A stretch of DNA of 64,000 bases, taken from assembly GCF_000002995.4 (NCBI RefSeq), contig NW_025062475.1:930001-994000 (forward strand). Direction: 5' to 3'. Positions 1-12,705 of this stretch are shown here, piece by piece (positions within the stretch are counted from its first letter, which is position 1; each line of letters begins with the position of its first letter). The translations under genes were made by a program, and so were the position numbers. This stretch comes from Brugia malayi (Eukaryota > Nematoda > Chromadorea > Rhabditida > Onchocercidae). The notes beneath the pieces were generated by a model. It worked only from the letters and a program-made list of their open reading frames with translations, was not told the origin of the DNA and made no database searches.

Positions 1-3000
1 TAATAAAAAATAAAAAAATTTTTTTTTTTTTTACTCATACTGATTAAAATTTAAATAAAATTAATTACGTGTAAAATTTAGAACGTTGCGCAAAAATGAA
101 TAACGTATACGTGTCATATTTGTAATGTATAACTTTATTAATTTGTAAATAATTGAAATTGCTAATATTAATTATAATTTATTTTATTGAAAAAAAAAAA
201 AAAAACAAAGAACGGAAAAGTTCACGTAATAATTCAATCGTATTTGACGCAAAATTTACAGCCATAAAATTATTTTATTAAATATTATAAAAATTTTATT
301 TATCGTTAGTATATAGTAACTTTTTCCTCTCCTTATTATTATTTTTTTTTTTTTTTTTAATTAATCAAAAATTTATTTAAGAGGCAAAAAAAGAAATTAT
401 GAAGTTGACAGACGACAATTAAGGTAATTTACCTTTGCAAACATTTTTTTTTTTTCATTGATTTTCACTTTTATTTTTACTTAATTACTTTTTTCTTTTT
501 TACTTCTGTATTGTTTCTGCAATTTATTTTACAATTATTTTCAAATGTTATACTTTTAAATTCTATTAATAATTTATTATTAAAATTAATCAAACTGTTT
601 AGTTCATTTTTTTTTTCGATTTTATATATTTATTAATTATTACTGTTTGTTATTTTTGCTAGATATATCATATTAAATAAATATTTTTATACATTTTTAA
701 AGAAATGCACAACTTTTTTTCCAAAAAAAAAAAAAAAAAAAATTTTCTTTTCTAAAATATAAATTTTTTTGAAAAAACATGTCAATAATTAATTAGAAAA
801 AATTAAGCAAAAAAAAAAAAAAAATTAAAAACTGTAACAAATAATATAAAAATAATTAAAATTAAAAAAAAAAAAAAAAAAAAATAATAATTAAAATATA
901 CCTTATAAAATCTATGTAAGTATAATGATTGAATAAAAGCTACTCAAACATATATAAGTTCATAAATTTGAATTTGGTAACCAATATAAACAATTCATTT
1001 GACATTTTACAACCAAATATAAAATCATTAATGATAAGCTTCTGGCCAATAAACTTTTAAGCTTAAACCAATTGCGCCATCATTTTTGCTCACATCTATC
1101 TATCTATCACTTTTTTTCTTCTTTATTTTCGCTGCTATTTGTTATTTATTATTGTTACTGTTGTTGTTGTTGTTGTTGTTGTTGTTATTGTTGTTGTTAC
1201 ATTATTTTAACTAACATTTATCATCTTTCTTTTTTTTTCTTTTCCATACCTGTTGCTAAATTTATTACTTTATCACTCCCTAATACTTATACAGTTTACA
1301 ACTATTACTCTTACAACTACTACTACTACTACTACTACTGTTACCACTTATTTATTGTGTATCTGTTCATCATAGATCCTTCTTTCTAGGTATATCCATA
1401 AATTTTTTTTTTTTTTTTTTTATTGCTTTTCAATGATATCACATTTGTTATTTCATTAAAAGAACAAATAAAAAAAATAGAAGAAAAGATAAAATTTTCT
1501 TATTTTTTTAATAAATTTTTCGTTTTCTTTTCTTTACAATAATATTTAATATTAAAATTAAAAAAAAAAAAAGAGAAATATTTGTAAAAAAAAGGCTTCA
1601 ATTTTTCATTTTTTTTTTTTCAATTCTCTTTTTTTCATTCACTTTTAATTATCAAAATGATAATATTGATTTAGAATAAAAATTTAAACATCGAAATTTT
1701 TGTTTATTTTCTATTTGAAATGAAAAGATAAGTGTATCATTCATACATCTTCTAATTATTTTAATTTATAGTTGCTTAAATGTTGAATATATAATTTAAT
1801 ATTATCATAAATTTTTTTTTTCTGCATTCTTCATTAATTCAAATTTCAAAAAATATTATCAATTAATAGCAAATAAAATGATACCTTGAAAACAGTATAA
1901 ACATTAAGTGATAAAAAAAAATAAACATATCACATATGTTTACTCCTTTTTTTTTTGTTTATAAACATATATTATCACAAAAATTTTGATCAAAAGCAAA
2001 AAACAAAAAAAAAAAAAAAAACAAAAACTCGAAATCAATATTCAATTAAATGATTTTAGCTTGTATTATATTAATACTATATGCATTTCTGTTAGCGGAA
2101 AATGTCATAAATTGCATATACTCATTCCTATAATAAATAATTTGTTTACAACATCATTTACAGTTCACATTTGAAATGCACCGGCAAATAAGGCAAATAA
2201 CAGTACAATGTTATAAATCATATATAATTCTACAATTCACAATTGATCAATGGTTAGTAAGAAGTATCGAGTAGTAATAGCTTCCGAATTTTACTAATAT
2301 CATTTTACCTCCTTTCTTCTTTTTACCTTCTTTTTTAGATTTATATAAATATAAAAATTAAATGATTAACATATTTCATATAAGATATTTCAATATTTTA
2401 AATAATACTAAATTGAAAAATTACTTATGTATAATTAATTAGTCCTCTTGTCATAATTAACTATTCATAGAAATGAAATATTATCAAAAAATCTTTGTTA
2501 AAAAATAATAATAATTCAACAAATGCATCTATCTTGATTAGATTATCTTAGCAATTACATTTATATTATGATTTTATAATTAATTTGGCTCATATAGTTA
2601 TTAAATTTTTTTTTTTCTTTTAGCTTAAAATTTGAAAATTTATCTTGGCACATTAATTATTAAATCATTTAAATTTATTCATTAATGTTATCATTACATT
2701 TAATGTTATGTAAATAGATTCAACAAATGGTATCTGTAGCATTCAATAATAATTGTAAATTTGATTACAACCATATTTGAATAATAAAATCCGATTTAGG
2801 ATTAGAGTATAAAATTAACACATCGTTACATTATTACTAGCAATAATCTATCAAATTAAGCTCTCCAATTCTTTCAACTATTTACTATTACACAAAATCG
2901 TTTAGTAATGATTCTTTTGAAAAAAGTAGAACAAAAAAAAAAAAATTCCGAAAAATTGCGTAATGTGTACTAGGCGGTACACAATCACAGAAGTATCGAA

Positions 3001-3400
3001 AAATAAACAATGATGGGAATGAGATGTGAGAGATAATCTGTGAAGATTTCCGATTACAGTCAAAAAATGTTTTTGTTTTTTTCTTATAATTGCAAAATTT
3101 CATCGATGCAATAGTTTACAAATATATTTTAGGAAAAAAGTATAACAATTTTTGATAATATTTCGTTGAAATATTGATATAATGATGGGTTTCCGGTTGT
3201 AGCACAGAATTCTTCATTTCTAAAACCAATCTTTTCTCCATTCTTTTTCTTTTTTTTTTTTTTTTTTTTATTCCAGGAGGTAAAAAAGAATGACAAATAT
3301 TGGGAATGAAAACAGAAATTATAAACATAAACAATAATAAACAATCTCTTAATTTCCTTCATTTCTCAATGTTTCTCATATTTTTTATGGTGAAAATTCC
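1..3400. other. AT-rich gene-free stretch with microsatellites
   Basis: No open reading frame here has a credible protein signature. The stretch is dominated by A and T homopolymers of 10-20 bases. Two trinucleotide tracts stand out: TGT repeats at about 1151-1200 and ACT repeats at about 1317-1340. Lying beyond the RPC3 gene's 3' end, it is most simply intergenic. I see no RNA gene in it. Confidence 0.7.
1151..1340. repeat. TGT and ACT trinucleotide microsatellites
   Basis: Two short simple repeats lie about 120 bp apart: a TGT/TTG tract (1151-1200) and an ACT tract (1317-1340). Apparent reading frames through them give runs of Cys and Tyr and are not coding. Confidence 0.85.
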
Positions 3401-3406
3401 TTTATT
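3401..3406 (-). terminator. Poly(A) signal AATAAA of the RPC3 gene
   Basis: TTTATT on the plus strand reads AATAAA on the minus strand, about 65 nt after the RPC3 stop codon, a normal position for a cleavage/polyadenylation signal. Confidence 0.55.
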
Positions 3407-3470
3407 CATATTTTAAATCCAATAGAAGACTAATCAACAATATAAGAAAGAAAAAAGAATTTATATATTC

Positions 3471-6400
3471 TTAAAGTCCTCGCCTAGCAAAATTCAAAAA
3501 CAATGTATATAGTAGTATATCATGGTCAATTTCAATTTCAGTACATATCAGTGCAGTTTGACCTTTACGATATTTTTCCAAAGTAGCGCGATCACCTGGT
3601 GTTAAATACATTTCTTCCACTTCACTAATCTAAAAAAGTTTGAACATTCATGACGTTAATACTCCTAATAATCAATAATCAACGAGTTGCAAAGATTCTG
3701 CGAAATCTTAAAAAAAGGAAATTGATAAAAGCCAAAAAGATCGACCTGTTGCTTCTTTGTTTCTTCATCGAGATTTTCGTCCATTTCAATATTTGCTACA
3801 ATAGTTTCCATTTTCAAATTACGATCTATCAAAACTCTGAAAATTATATATCACTTATGAAATTTCTATTTTGTTTAGGTTCTTTTTTATTAGGAAGAAA
3901 AGATTTTAAAAAAATTAGGAACGGACGAAAGTAAGTAAAGAATAATCATGTGCTCCTTTCAATTTTGCATATTTAAAATTTAAAGAAAGAAATAATAGTT
4001 TGAAGTTAAACTAAACTAAATTATATTGATAAAAACACGCATTATTTCATTATTAATAGAAGAAGCACTCAAAGATACTTTATTTACAATAATGTTTTGA
4101 AACAATAATTTCATCATCAAACGTAAAAATGATCTACAACGAAAAAAAAAAAAGAATTTTTTTTTTGATATAACAAGCAATTATGAATAGCAATCTTAAG
4201 AAAAAGCAGAGTGTAAATCTTGATCTCGTGATTCTATAGATGGTATTCCTGACATATAACTTTCTACAAAAGCTAACTGTATAGTATTAAATCACAATTC
4301 CCTCCCTTTCTCTTCACGATATTTTGTATATTTTTTCACATAATGTAACTACTTGCTTCACAGTTGTTGTTGTAGAAAAAAAAAGAGAAAGTCCAATAAA
4401 AATTCACTCATGGAATTCATTACAACAAGTAAACAATTGAAAGCATAAGAAAAATGATATGAACTTACTTGTGCTCTTTAGTTTCATGACGCCTTCGTAT
4501 AATTACATTTCTCAACACCTATAAATGTTTCATAATCTTGAAATAAGCATTCAACAACGAGCTACGAATCAGTTCATAGTTCTTACAAATACTATATTTA
4601 TGACATTTAATTGTATCAAATTGACTACACTTTTTTTCTTTTTGTAAAATGAAGAGAAGCAGATTTAAGATTGCCATTTTCGAGATTTGAGTGAATACTG
4701 ACAACTATGAATATGAATATTACATGTTAAGCGCTAGATTTTATTTGCTTTCAATGAATGCGAAGGAAATCTTTTAAAAAAAGACAAAAAAAAATCAACA
4801 TCTGTGACTTAAAAAATATACCTTGCAAGTGAATAAATATAAATTGTGCGCCACGATATTTAAATCAACATAATAAAGATAAATCGTACGCGCTGGTGCA
4901 AAATCGTTTGTTTTGGCCACATGCTGAGAAAAATAGAACAATTCTATCAATACATTTAGTAGGACTTAAAGTATTAGAATGAAAAATCTAAATATATCAA
5001 ACTTATAATAAAATAGATAGTATAATAGTATAGAAATGATAAGTATGAACAGTGATTTGTCCAACAGAAATTCTTTTTGACTTTTTCCTCTTTCAAAGCT
5101 TCATACTATAAATGATAAGCATTTATGCTTCATTAGAAATCATTTGATAAGAATAATCTGTACTATCTGTCTAATAAGTCATTAGTTCAAATATAATATA
5201 ACATTTTAAAGTACATTCTTATGAAATCTTCAAATAAATAATTTCTTCAAATTAACAATTTAAAATTTTTCAAAATTAAAAAATGTCCGAAAAAAATTAT
5301 GAACTGTTCCAACTAGTTTAATTAATAGACGATGAAAATTTTTAAAACAATTTTTATTTGAATACAAAAGAAAAGAAGAAATCATGACTAATACATACCT
5401 TCATTAAAACAAATCCCTTCTCCAATAACTGATAACAAAGCTTACGTGCTTCCGTCGATGATAACATAGCTAATTTTTCAACCTAAAATAATGCAAGCTT
5501 GAATACCAAATTAACAAGGATTAAATAACGAATATTATGAATCTTTCACGAACAGCTATGTTTATTGAGCAGTTCCGTTGTTGTTGTATTATGATTAACA
5601 TCGAAATATTATTGCTGTTAATTTCTTTGTATAACTCTAAACATTTAGCATATGATAAGCATCAATGTACAGTCGGGAAGATGGGAAAGTGAAATCATCA
5701 AGAAATATATATATTGTATAAACAGAAGTATATATATATATATTGTAAAAAGAAGATATAGCAAATAAAATCTACAATTTTAAGTCCCAGAACTTTCTTT
5801 ATGCTGCCAAAGTTTGATCAGTCATAAAACTCACATGATCTTCTTCTAGAAAACCCTTCTGCATAAGAAGTCGAAAAACGCGAACAGCTCGCACATCCAG
5901 CTTTTCTCGAATCGCTGACTCAACATGACGTTGGCAATGCATGGCTATTGCTTTCTCAAAATCTATAACAAATATTAGAGTGACATAATTTAAAAATAAA
6001 TCGAAAAACAAAGATGAAAGTGGGGAAGAAATAAATTCACAAAGACCATAAAAGTTTTCCAGATCAAAACTAACACAAGCTACACACAATTAAAATAATT
6101 CCAAGCCTTAGTGATGAAGATAGGTGTCATTCACTTACCAACAACAAAAAGACCACCGGCACTGTCCCCAACTTTACGGACAATCCCACCACTTTCGCAT
6201 AACAATCGTAATGCTACTTCAATATCATGTTTTTTTAAATTTAGTTCATTTGAGTTTGCACTTCGTACTACATCATGAATCTGAAAAAAGAAAAAAAGTT
6301 TCTTTCAACTATTTTAAACTTTGCTGTATTGCAAAAATTTGCAAACAGATATTCTAAAATAAAACATATGTAGAAATCAAACATATCGGAAAGATTATGT

Positions 6401-8685
6401 TGCTAAACAAATTAAATCAAAACCAGTAAAAGGAAAGAATAAACATAACATAAATGATCAGTGTCTTTTTTTTTTTAAAGTAGATGCTCAACGTGGTCGA
6501 AATGTAATCTACATTCAAAATGAAACACAAAAATTTTGCATAAGTCAAGAAATTTTTGCACTGTTTATGACTTACAGATATGGGGAAAGAAGCTGCAGCT
6601 GACGAATCAGCCTTCATTTCACTAATTTTCAGCAAGATTTTCAAAGTTTTGATGCAATTTTCGTGAACAGCATCAGAGGATTCATATGCGGTAATAACCA
6701 TTTCATCACGTAAATATCGTTCAAAACGTATGTAATTCAAATGCCAATAAATATCACTATCCGGATCTTCTTTTTCATTGCTGAGATGTTTTCGCTTTCG
6801 AGATTTACCATTAACTGCAAATTAATTTATAGGAAATCTTCTACTTTTGCCAATAAATTCTCCAACAAATGCTCTAACCTAGTAAACACAGAAAGGTAAT
6901 TTCTAGCATTTTAAACGTAAGTTAAAGCACAGTGATAGATTAAATACCTAAAACTACACTACTGTTAGTTAAAGATCAACAGCATCGTCGGAAAAGAAGA
7001 AAAAAATTACCTTCGTGACCACTATTTTAAGTTATGGTCTAAAATTAGAGCATAACTTAAAATCTGACCAACATGTCTAGCACAATTATTTACGTAGATT
7101 AACTCACGAAAGCTTACCACTGGTTTCTTGCTTCTTTGCATCCAGAATCACATCCGGCATCATAAATGGGTCCAGATGCTTCTCAAAAATAGGACATCCA
7201 CAAAAATTGCTCTCAACTCTGGGATACCGCATAACAAACTGTGTTTCAGCAAGACGAGCAAAAATTGTTTTCACCTGAAAACAATGAAAAATTAAACCGA
7301 AACTGAAAAAAGAAACTAAATGTTTCATTCAAATCAAATCAAAATGAAAATAACTGTCTTTTGAAATCATTTTCTCCTCAGAAATTTGCACATGCCAATA
7401 TAAATGATCTACTGCACTGTGTGAGTAAAGAATCCAAAATTCTAGATCAAATTCTAGAAATTTGGATTTCTAATACTGGAATTTTTATGTATTCCACTTT
7501 ATTTGGATTCCTTGGTTTTTGAAGTTCTAAGAAGTGACGTTTGTAAATAACATTTCATAATCTTTGTACATGTCGATCTACACACGTTTAACATCCTTGC
7601 GAAAAATGATATCACAAATATATTCCGAACATCGAAATATTTATTCATTTATTTCTGATAAAGCACAGTGAATATAGAATCAGCCATAAGATGCTCATTT
7701 AACTATTTGTTTTAATCTGCAAGAATTGTGATATCAATAAAAGCATACCTCATTATTCGACACTTCTAATCTAGCAGCAACACGTCGGATACATGATGAA
7801 CATGTCAGCCTTCCTTGACTAATGATTTCTTCACATATTGCTTCCGCTATTTCACCATACAACGTTTTGGCAACAAATGAACATCTAGCAGATCGTACTA
7901 GACGTAGAATATTAATAACTTGGGCGGAATAAATTATGCGCTGGCGTTCGTCCTGAGTAAATTGTAAGATTCCATGTTGATCCAAAATTACCATTGTTCG
8001 CCTTATCTGTGGTCAATTTAAATCATTTTAATTGATTGAAAGAATCTCGCTTCTCTTCAAAAAAGTTCTTGAAATTATTTGCCTAATAATCTTCAATTCT
8101 TCGATAAATCTATTTCAATTACAAAAGTTTCTACAATAAAACGCATTTATTCTAGTGACGTATTCATGAAAAAACGATATAATTTACCCATTCCTAAGAA
8201 AAACTTATAAGTGATGTTTCTGTCTTTCAACTCCTGAACAAGAACCACGGACAATCCTTTACATTCACAGAAGCCAATGCTCAGGATTTCCTTGATTTCC
8301 AGAACGTAAAGCTAGCAAAATTTAATACTTCAGAATAAATTCGCCTCACTCAAAATGAATTTTTATACGTTTAAGGCGAGTGGTATTATTAAAAGCAAAA
8401 TAGTTTTTGATAATACTACTGACATTCATATCACACTAAATTATCTGTAGACGTATTGCCAGAACAATATAACTATGACCTATTAAGTAAGGCAGCAGAA
8501 AATAAACATAATACCATAACTCCAGAAGAACTAACCTCGGAAATTTTGAATTGTTTGCGTAATCTCTGGAATATAACTGGTAATGGTGCAGCTTCGCTAA
8601 GTAACACATTCCCAACAGCAGCTGCTATCGGACCAAAATGATCTTCCAGAATTTCGACACACGCATCAACTTCTATGGAGCTCAT
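3471..8685 (-). CDS. rpc-3: DNA-directed RNA polymerase III subunit RPC3 (POLR3C/RPC82 family)
   Basis: Subunit of the RPC3-RPC6-RPC7 subcomplex of RNA polymerase III, needed for promoter opening at tRNA, 5S and other small-RNA genes. Eleven exons assemble without frame breaks: 8685-8536, 8006-7749, 7274-7118, 6814-6576, 6280-6139, 5962-5835, 5482-5399, 4923-4822, 4518-4469, 3836-3746, 3629-3471. They give about 519 residues, against 534 in human POLR3C. Recognisable blocks: an N-terminal winged helix beginning MSSIEVDACVEILEDHFG, the segment AKTLYGEIAEAICEEII, a DIYWHLNYIRFERYLRDEM block, and EKAIAMHCQRHVESAIREKL in the middle. I chose the ATG at 8685 because an acceptor-like TGATCAG ends one base before it and the protein then starts where the family starts. 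mrpl-36 lies 397 bp upstream on the same strand. The splice before residue ~437 (exons 9 to 10) is the least certain. Confidence 0.93.
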
Positions 8686-8887
8686 CCTGATCAAGATTTG
8701 CTACAATAGAACTGATAAGCTCTTTAAATTTTCTGAACAAAAGCATGACTAAAAGCGAGACATAATTCACTGATCTTGTTAATTGAACCAATTAAATCTC
8801 TCAAGGGAACACAACTATAACAAACTCACAAAGATATGTCATGAGGCACAGTGACTTTTTATGTAATGAAAAAGGTTATATACGCAC

Positions 8888-8893
8888 TTTTAT
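8888..8893 (-). terminator. Poly(A) signal AATAAA between mrpl-36 and rpc-3
   Basis: AATAAA on the minus strand lies about 190 nt after the mrpl-36 stop and about 200 nt before the RPC3 start. That is the position expected for the upstream gene's 3' end in a nematode operon. Confidence 0.5.
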
Positions 8894-9082
8894 TGCAAGA
8901 AAATGAAATTTTAATTCTCAACACTGAAGTAATTAAAACTGTTACAGCATATAATTTACAAACTTATCAGAACGTGAAAATAGTGAAAGATGAAAAACTT
9001 TTAAGTGCTACCACTATGATGCAAGCATACACTGCCATGTGTCATACAAACATTTTTTCAGTTTTAGTACATTTTCGAGAAA

Positions 9083-9595
9083 TCACCATAACAATTTCAC
9101 ATTAAACGGTTCTTTCTGGTGATGTTTAGCATATTCTGTACATCGCACTTCCCAACGACCATCAACTCGAATAAAGTAGCAATATAAACATCGAAGTTTC
9201 AGCTGCTGTCGGACCTAAAACATATTATGACTAAGTTGGGTTATTTATATGAGTTTAAAGAACAAAATGAAAGTGGATTTTAGGATGTATCTAATCAAAG
9301 TATAAATCAAAAAGTCGAACACAATTTCTTTAGATGATTAAGTCAACCAGTTTCACAAGAGTCTTATTTCGTTGATGTATTAAATACAATGTTAATTCCA
9401 CTACAATTATCTAAAATAATGTATACATTTAAGCTCTTTAAGTAGCATAAAATCCTGCAGTTAAATTTCAAGCTTAAGAAAAACCTTAAAATTTGCTCGA
9501 CTTTCAAACATGCCACTTTCCGGGTTCAACAAACCACGCAATATTGTTTGGCAACTTCGACATCCTGCAGCAGCGACACGACCAAGTGATAACAT
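9083..9595 (-). CDS. mrpl-36: Mitochondrial large-subunit ribosomal protein bL36m
   Basis: Small zinc-binding protein of the mitochondrial large ribosomal subunit. Two exons, 9595-9485 and 9214-9083, encode 80 residues. The C-terminal half carries the bL36 signature: KVRQQLKLRC, a CxxC pair (C-L-Y-C), then Y-F-I-R, GRW-V-C and a final HHQK that corresponds to the family's RHKQ. The N-terminal 37 residues are basic with hydroxyl and hydrophobic residues, compatible with a mitochondrial presequence. A T-rich tract ending ATCAG lies 10 nt before the ATG with no upstream exon visible, fitting a spliced-leader acceptor. The last Cys/His zinc ligand is followed by an extra tail (EPFNVKLLW) beyond the usual end. 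The RPC3 gene follows on the same strand. An RNase P p21 zinc ribbon was the alternative I considered; the bL36 C-terminus fits better. Confidence 0.82.
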
Positions 9596-10280
9596 TCTTG
9601 CAATCCTGATAAAAAAAAAAATCAGATTTTGACTGGAACAATGATACACTGTGCATCCAGATCGACAAGTAGCTCACATATAAAACATAAAAATATGCTA
9701 AGCCAGATAAAGCTTAAAAACTAATCTAGTCAAAATCCTTTAAAGAAACATATAATATCTCTTTTATTTTAATTCGCTATAAAAAAAGAACAAGAAATAA
9801 CTTACTCAATGGAAAATTGATGACTTACATACTCTCGCAAAAATGACTTACTAAAGTGAGAAATAATTATTAATTTCATTAAGTTCATTCATTTAACATT
9901 GTTTTACATCACTTTACATTAAACCTATTGATGGAAAAATTTTGCACATTTCGTTTTATTCATTCACATTACACGTCTATTTCGTGCAATCAAAATCAAA
10001 ACTTAAGGTTTGAAATGGATCAAAGCTAATGATAAAGATTCCAATGAAAAAGTGAAATTATTTTTATCATATCCAAATTAAAAAAAAAAAAAAGAAAAAA
10101 CTTAAAAACAGCAACAAAACTGGTGACAAAGAAAATATTAAAATCAAAAATGAAACAAAAAGATCAAAATCGACAAAAAAAAAACATCAAAATGCGATAA
10201 AATAACAAAAATTCTCCACAGCGAAGAGAAAGGAAACAGCAGAAATGACAAAACAGAGCTGAAAAAAACCTTATTAATCT
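9596..10280. promoter_or_regulatory. Presumed divergent promoter region, mrpl-36/rpc-3 (-) and cdv3 (+)
   Basis: No gene is visible. This AT-rich stretch lies immediately upstream of mrpl-36 and, with the next 2.4 kb, separates the minus-strand mrpl-36/rpc-3 pair from the plus-strand cdv3 gene. No TATA box or known motif can be named with confidence. Confidence 0.35.
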
Positions 10281-12700
10281 TGAAGCGAAAGTTTGACTAC
10301 GATTCACGTGACAAGAAATCAAAGTGGTTTAAACCAGAATCAGGTCTTGAAACGAGAACTTTCGCACCGTGTCCGGTAGGAGATACGGTAGCTGCGGTTT
10401 GTGTGTGTCGCATGAGGATGGTCTGCGAGTGTTACGTGACTTTCGTCTCTTTATGCATATCAGTTAGACGTCAACTAAGCCATTTCATAAGTGTCCACGA
10501 CGTGAAGTCACTTCCAGTAACGTACAGCAATACAGTGGTTATACCGAGCAAAAGCTTTTGGTAAGTTTGAACAAATTTCTCGAGAAGTATTTTTATTTTC
10601 CGGTGACTCACTTTTGTTTTAATATTAGTTGTTACGATTAATATAGTGCAGATGGAACAGAATAAGTGTGCAGTTAAGCATGTGTTGCTCATTTTTTATG
10701 CGAAATGTTAGCGTACGTGTTCACGTTATGGTTTGCACGTTTTTATGTAATATGCTCTGGTATATATATGAGGTGTAATAGTATGCTTTACATTGGTTAG
10801 TTGCAAGAAGTGGACAGGAGATGTGTGATGGGAAAAGAGCACGTTCAAGTAACGTCAATGCAAAGAGTACGTGCAACAGGTGGTAGTTGCATGACTCGTA
10901 TGAGAAGCAGTGATAGAGGGATGGAACGGAGACATTCGGTAGCGGTAATAGGAATTAATTATACCACATATGGAACACTAGCTCGTATCATCTAAGGTCA
11001 GAACTAGAGCGATATCTGATCACTTTCGAACCTCTGACTTTCGTTCTTGATCATTCTTGACAAATGCTTTGGCAGTTATGTGTCTCGCTACAGTGCAAGG
11101 ATTTTAGTCCTCACATAGTAATATGAAGAATTGGGTACTGAGTAAGTGAGTGAAGGGAAGAAGACAGTAAACAGTAAAGTAGAGAAATAAGTTGGGTAAT
11201 ATTTGAATTGTTGAGGTTTTCATAAGTTTCAAAATTATTTATACATATTGGCTGTCGAGAGGTGTAGAGGGCATTTTTCGGGTCGGGACGCAGGTTTCAT
11301 AGTGAATTCCTGTGGAGGGAAAAGATGAAGCTGGAACATTTTAACAAGGAAAGCAGGAGATTGATGAATTCTAATTACTCGTGGTTCACGTGCTGTACAT
11401 GTGACGTTAAACAGAACGTGTTGAGTGATTCAATTGGCACCTGTCTTACTATTTACCGTAAGGACGTTCGTAATGCAAGGATAGATTACCCCGAATTAAA
11501 GCTTATTGCAGAGTTCCATTCCTAAAAACGACATTCATTGTGAATAATAATATTTTTGTTGCAGTTGAGTTGTTGTGTTTAAATTACATTTGGATCACAC
11601 TTATAGCTTATTTTTAGCGGAGTAATGGAGAGCGTTATGATTCATGAAAGAACGGGTGCTACTTTCATCTTAAATCATTTGTCAGATATGATAGAAAGGG
11701 GTTTGTGTGATTGTTTGAAATAAAAGAATTGATCCTACTATTTTTTTCTTTTTTTTTTTTGAATTTGTTGTCTTTTAGTTTTTACTGTTGAAAATCATGC
11801 ATTTTATATTAGCTGCAACAATGAATGTAAAATATGACCATTAGATTATCAGTACTATCGAAAAAATCAATAGTGCAGTGGGGACTATGGATAGAACATA
11901 TATGTTGATAGAATCATCGGTTTACGTTATTTTTTCATTTTTATATTAAATCTTCATGAAAGATTTTAAAAGCTTTCTGGAGTGTTCTGAATATTCGAGA
12001 ATGTAGATTTATATATATGTTGGAATTGTAATTTTTTTTAGACTTATTTGGGTGTAATATCATACTATACGGATCACTTGTGCTGGTTGCTGTTGTTACC
12101 AATCATTTATCAATAATCATTTATTTGGAGTGAAAAACTGGACCTTAACCAACATCTCTGATGTATTTTTGTTGCTGATTCGCAATTTTCTTTTTGGAGT
12201 TCATAGCAATTGAATCATAGCGACAAATTGGATTTTTATACACATTATCAAGCTATCTAACGAATCAATAGGTATGCAGATATTTTTCTTTTTGCAGAGT
12301 AAATACAATGGACTTTTACGGAGTGAAATAGAATATATCATATTTTGGAATTGTTGTGAAATGGTGAGGTAAACCTAGGAGAGTGATTTGGAAGCGAGGG
12401 TGGATATGTGTCAAATATTGAGAAGGAAGAAGGATTATTGTCTTAGATTTAAAAAAGCTATAATAAATGATATTAATGTCGTAGTGTAAAATCATGCAAA
12501 CCCTATGTCATACTTGTGTTTATTTCCATTTCTACTCTAGTTTCTACGTTCGGGTAATCTTCACATTTACTTTTGTTTTTGATTTTCGATACTTTATTTC
12601 CACATTGCTACTGTTTTGTAGCTAAGACATACCTTAAATATTTCTGTCAGGCAACTGATATATATTGAAGTAAGAATATGCGCAAACATATGTATGAATT
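10281..12700. other. Gene-free upstream region of cdv3, partly GC-richer
   Basis: Between about 10,300 and 11,520 the sequence is clearly less AT-rich than the rest of the non-coding DNA. It lacks long homopolymers and contains good donor-like sites, for example at 10,561 (GGTAAGT). No open frame shows protein similarity. It may hold 5' untranslated exons or promoter elements. From 11,530 to 12,700 I see nothing beyond ordinary AT-rich DNA. Confidence 0.4.
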
Positions 12701-12705
12701 TACAG

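Noticed and set aside
1072..1389. A Cys/Tyr-rich frame
   Set aside because: It runs through TGT and ACT microsatellites and has no ATG start or family similarity.
9083..9595. Interpretation of the small zinc protein as the RNase P subunit p21
   Set aside because: The two Cys pairs fit superficially, but the order LK-RC-xx-C-Y...GRW-V-C...HHQK matches bL36m much better.
10280..10564. A 94-codon frame upstream of cdv3, including a basic N-terminus
   Set aside because: Starts without ATG, no similarity, and no downstream exon in phase was found; kept only as part of the GC-richer block.
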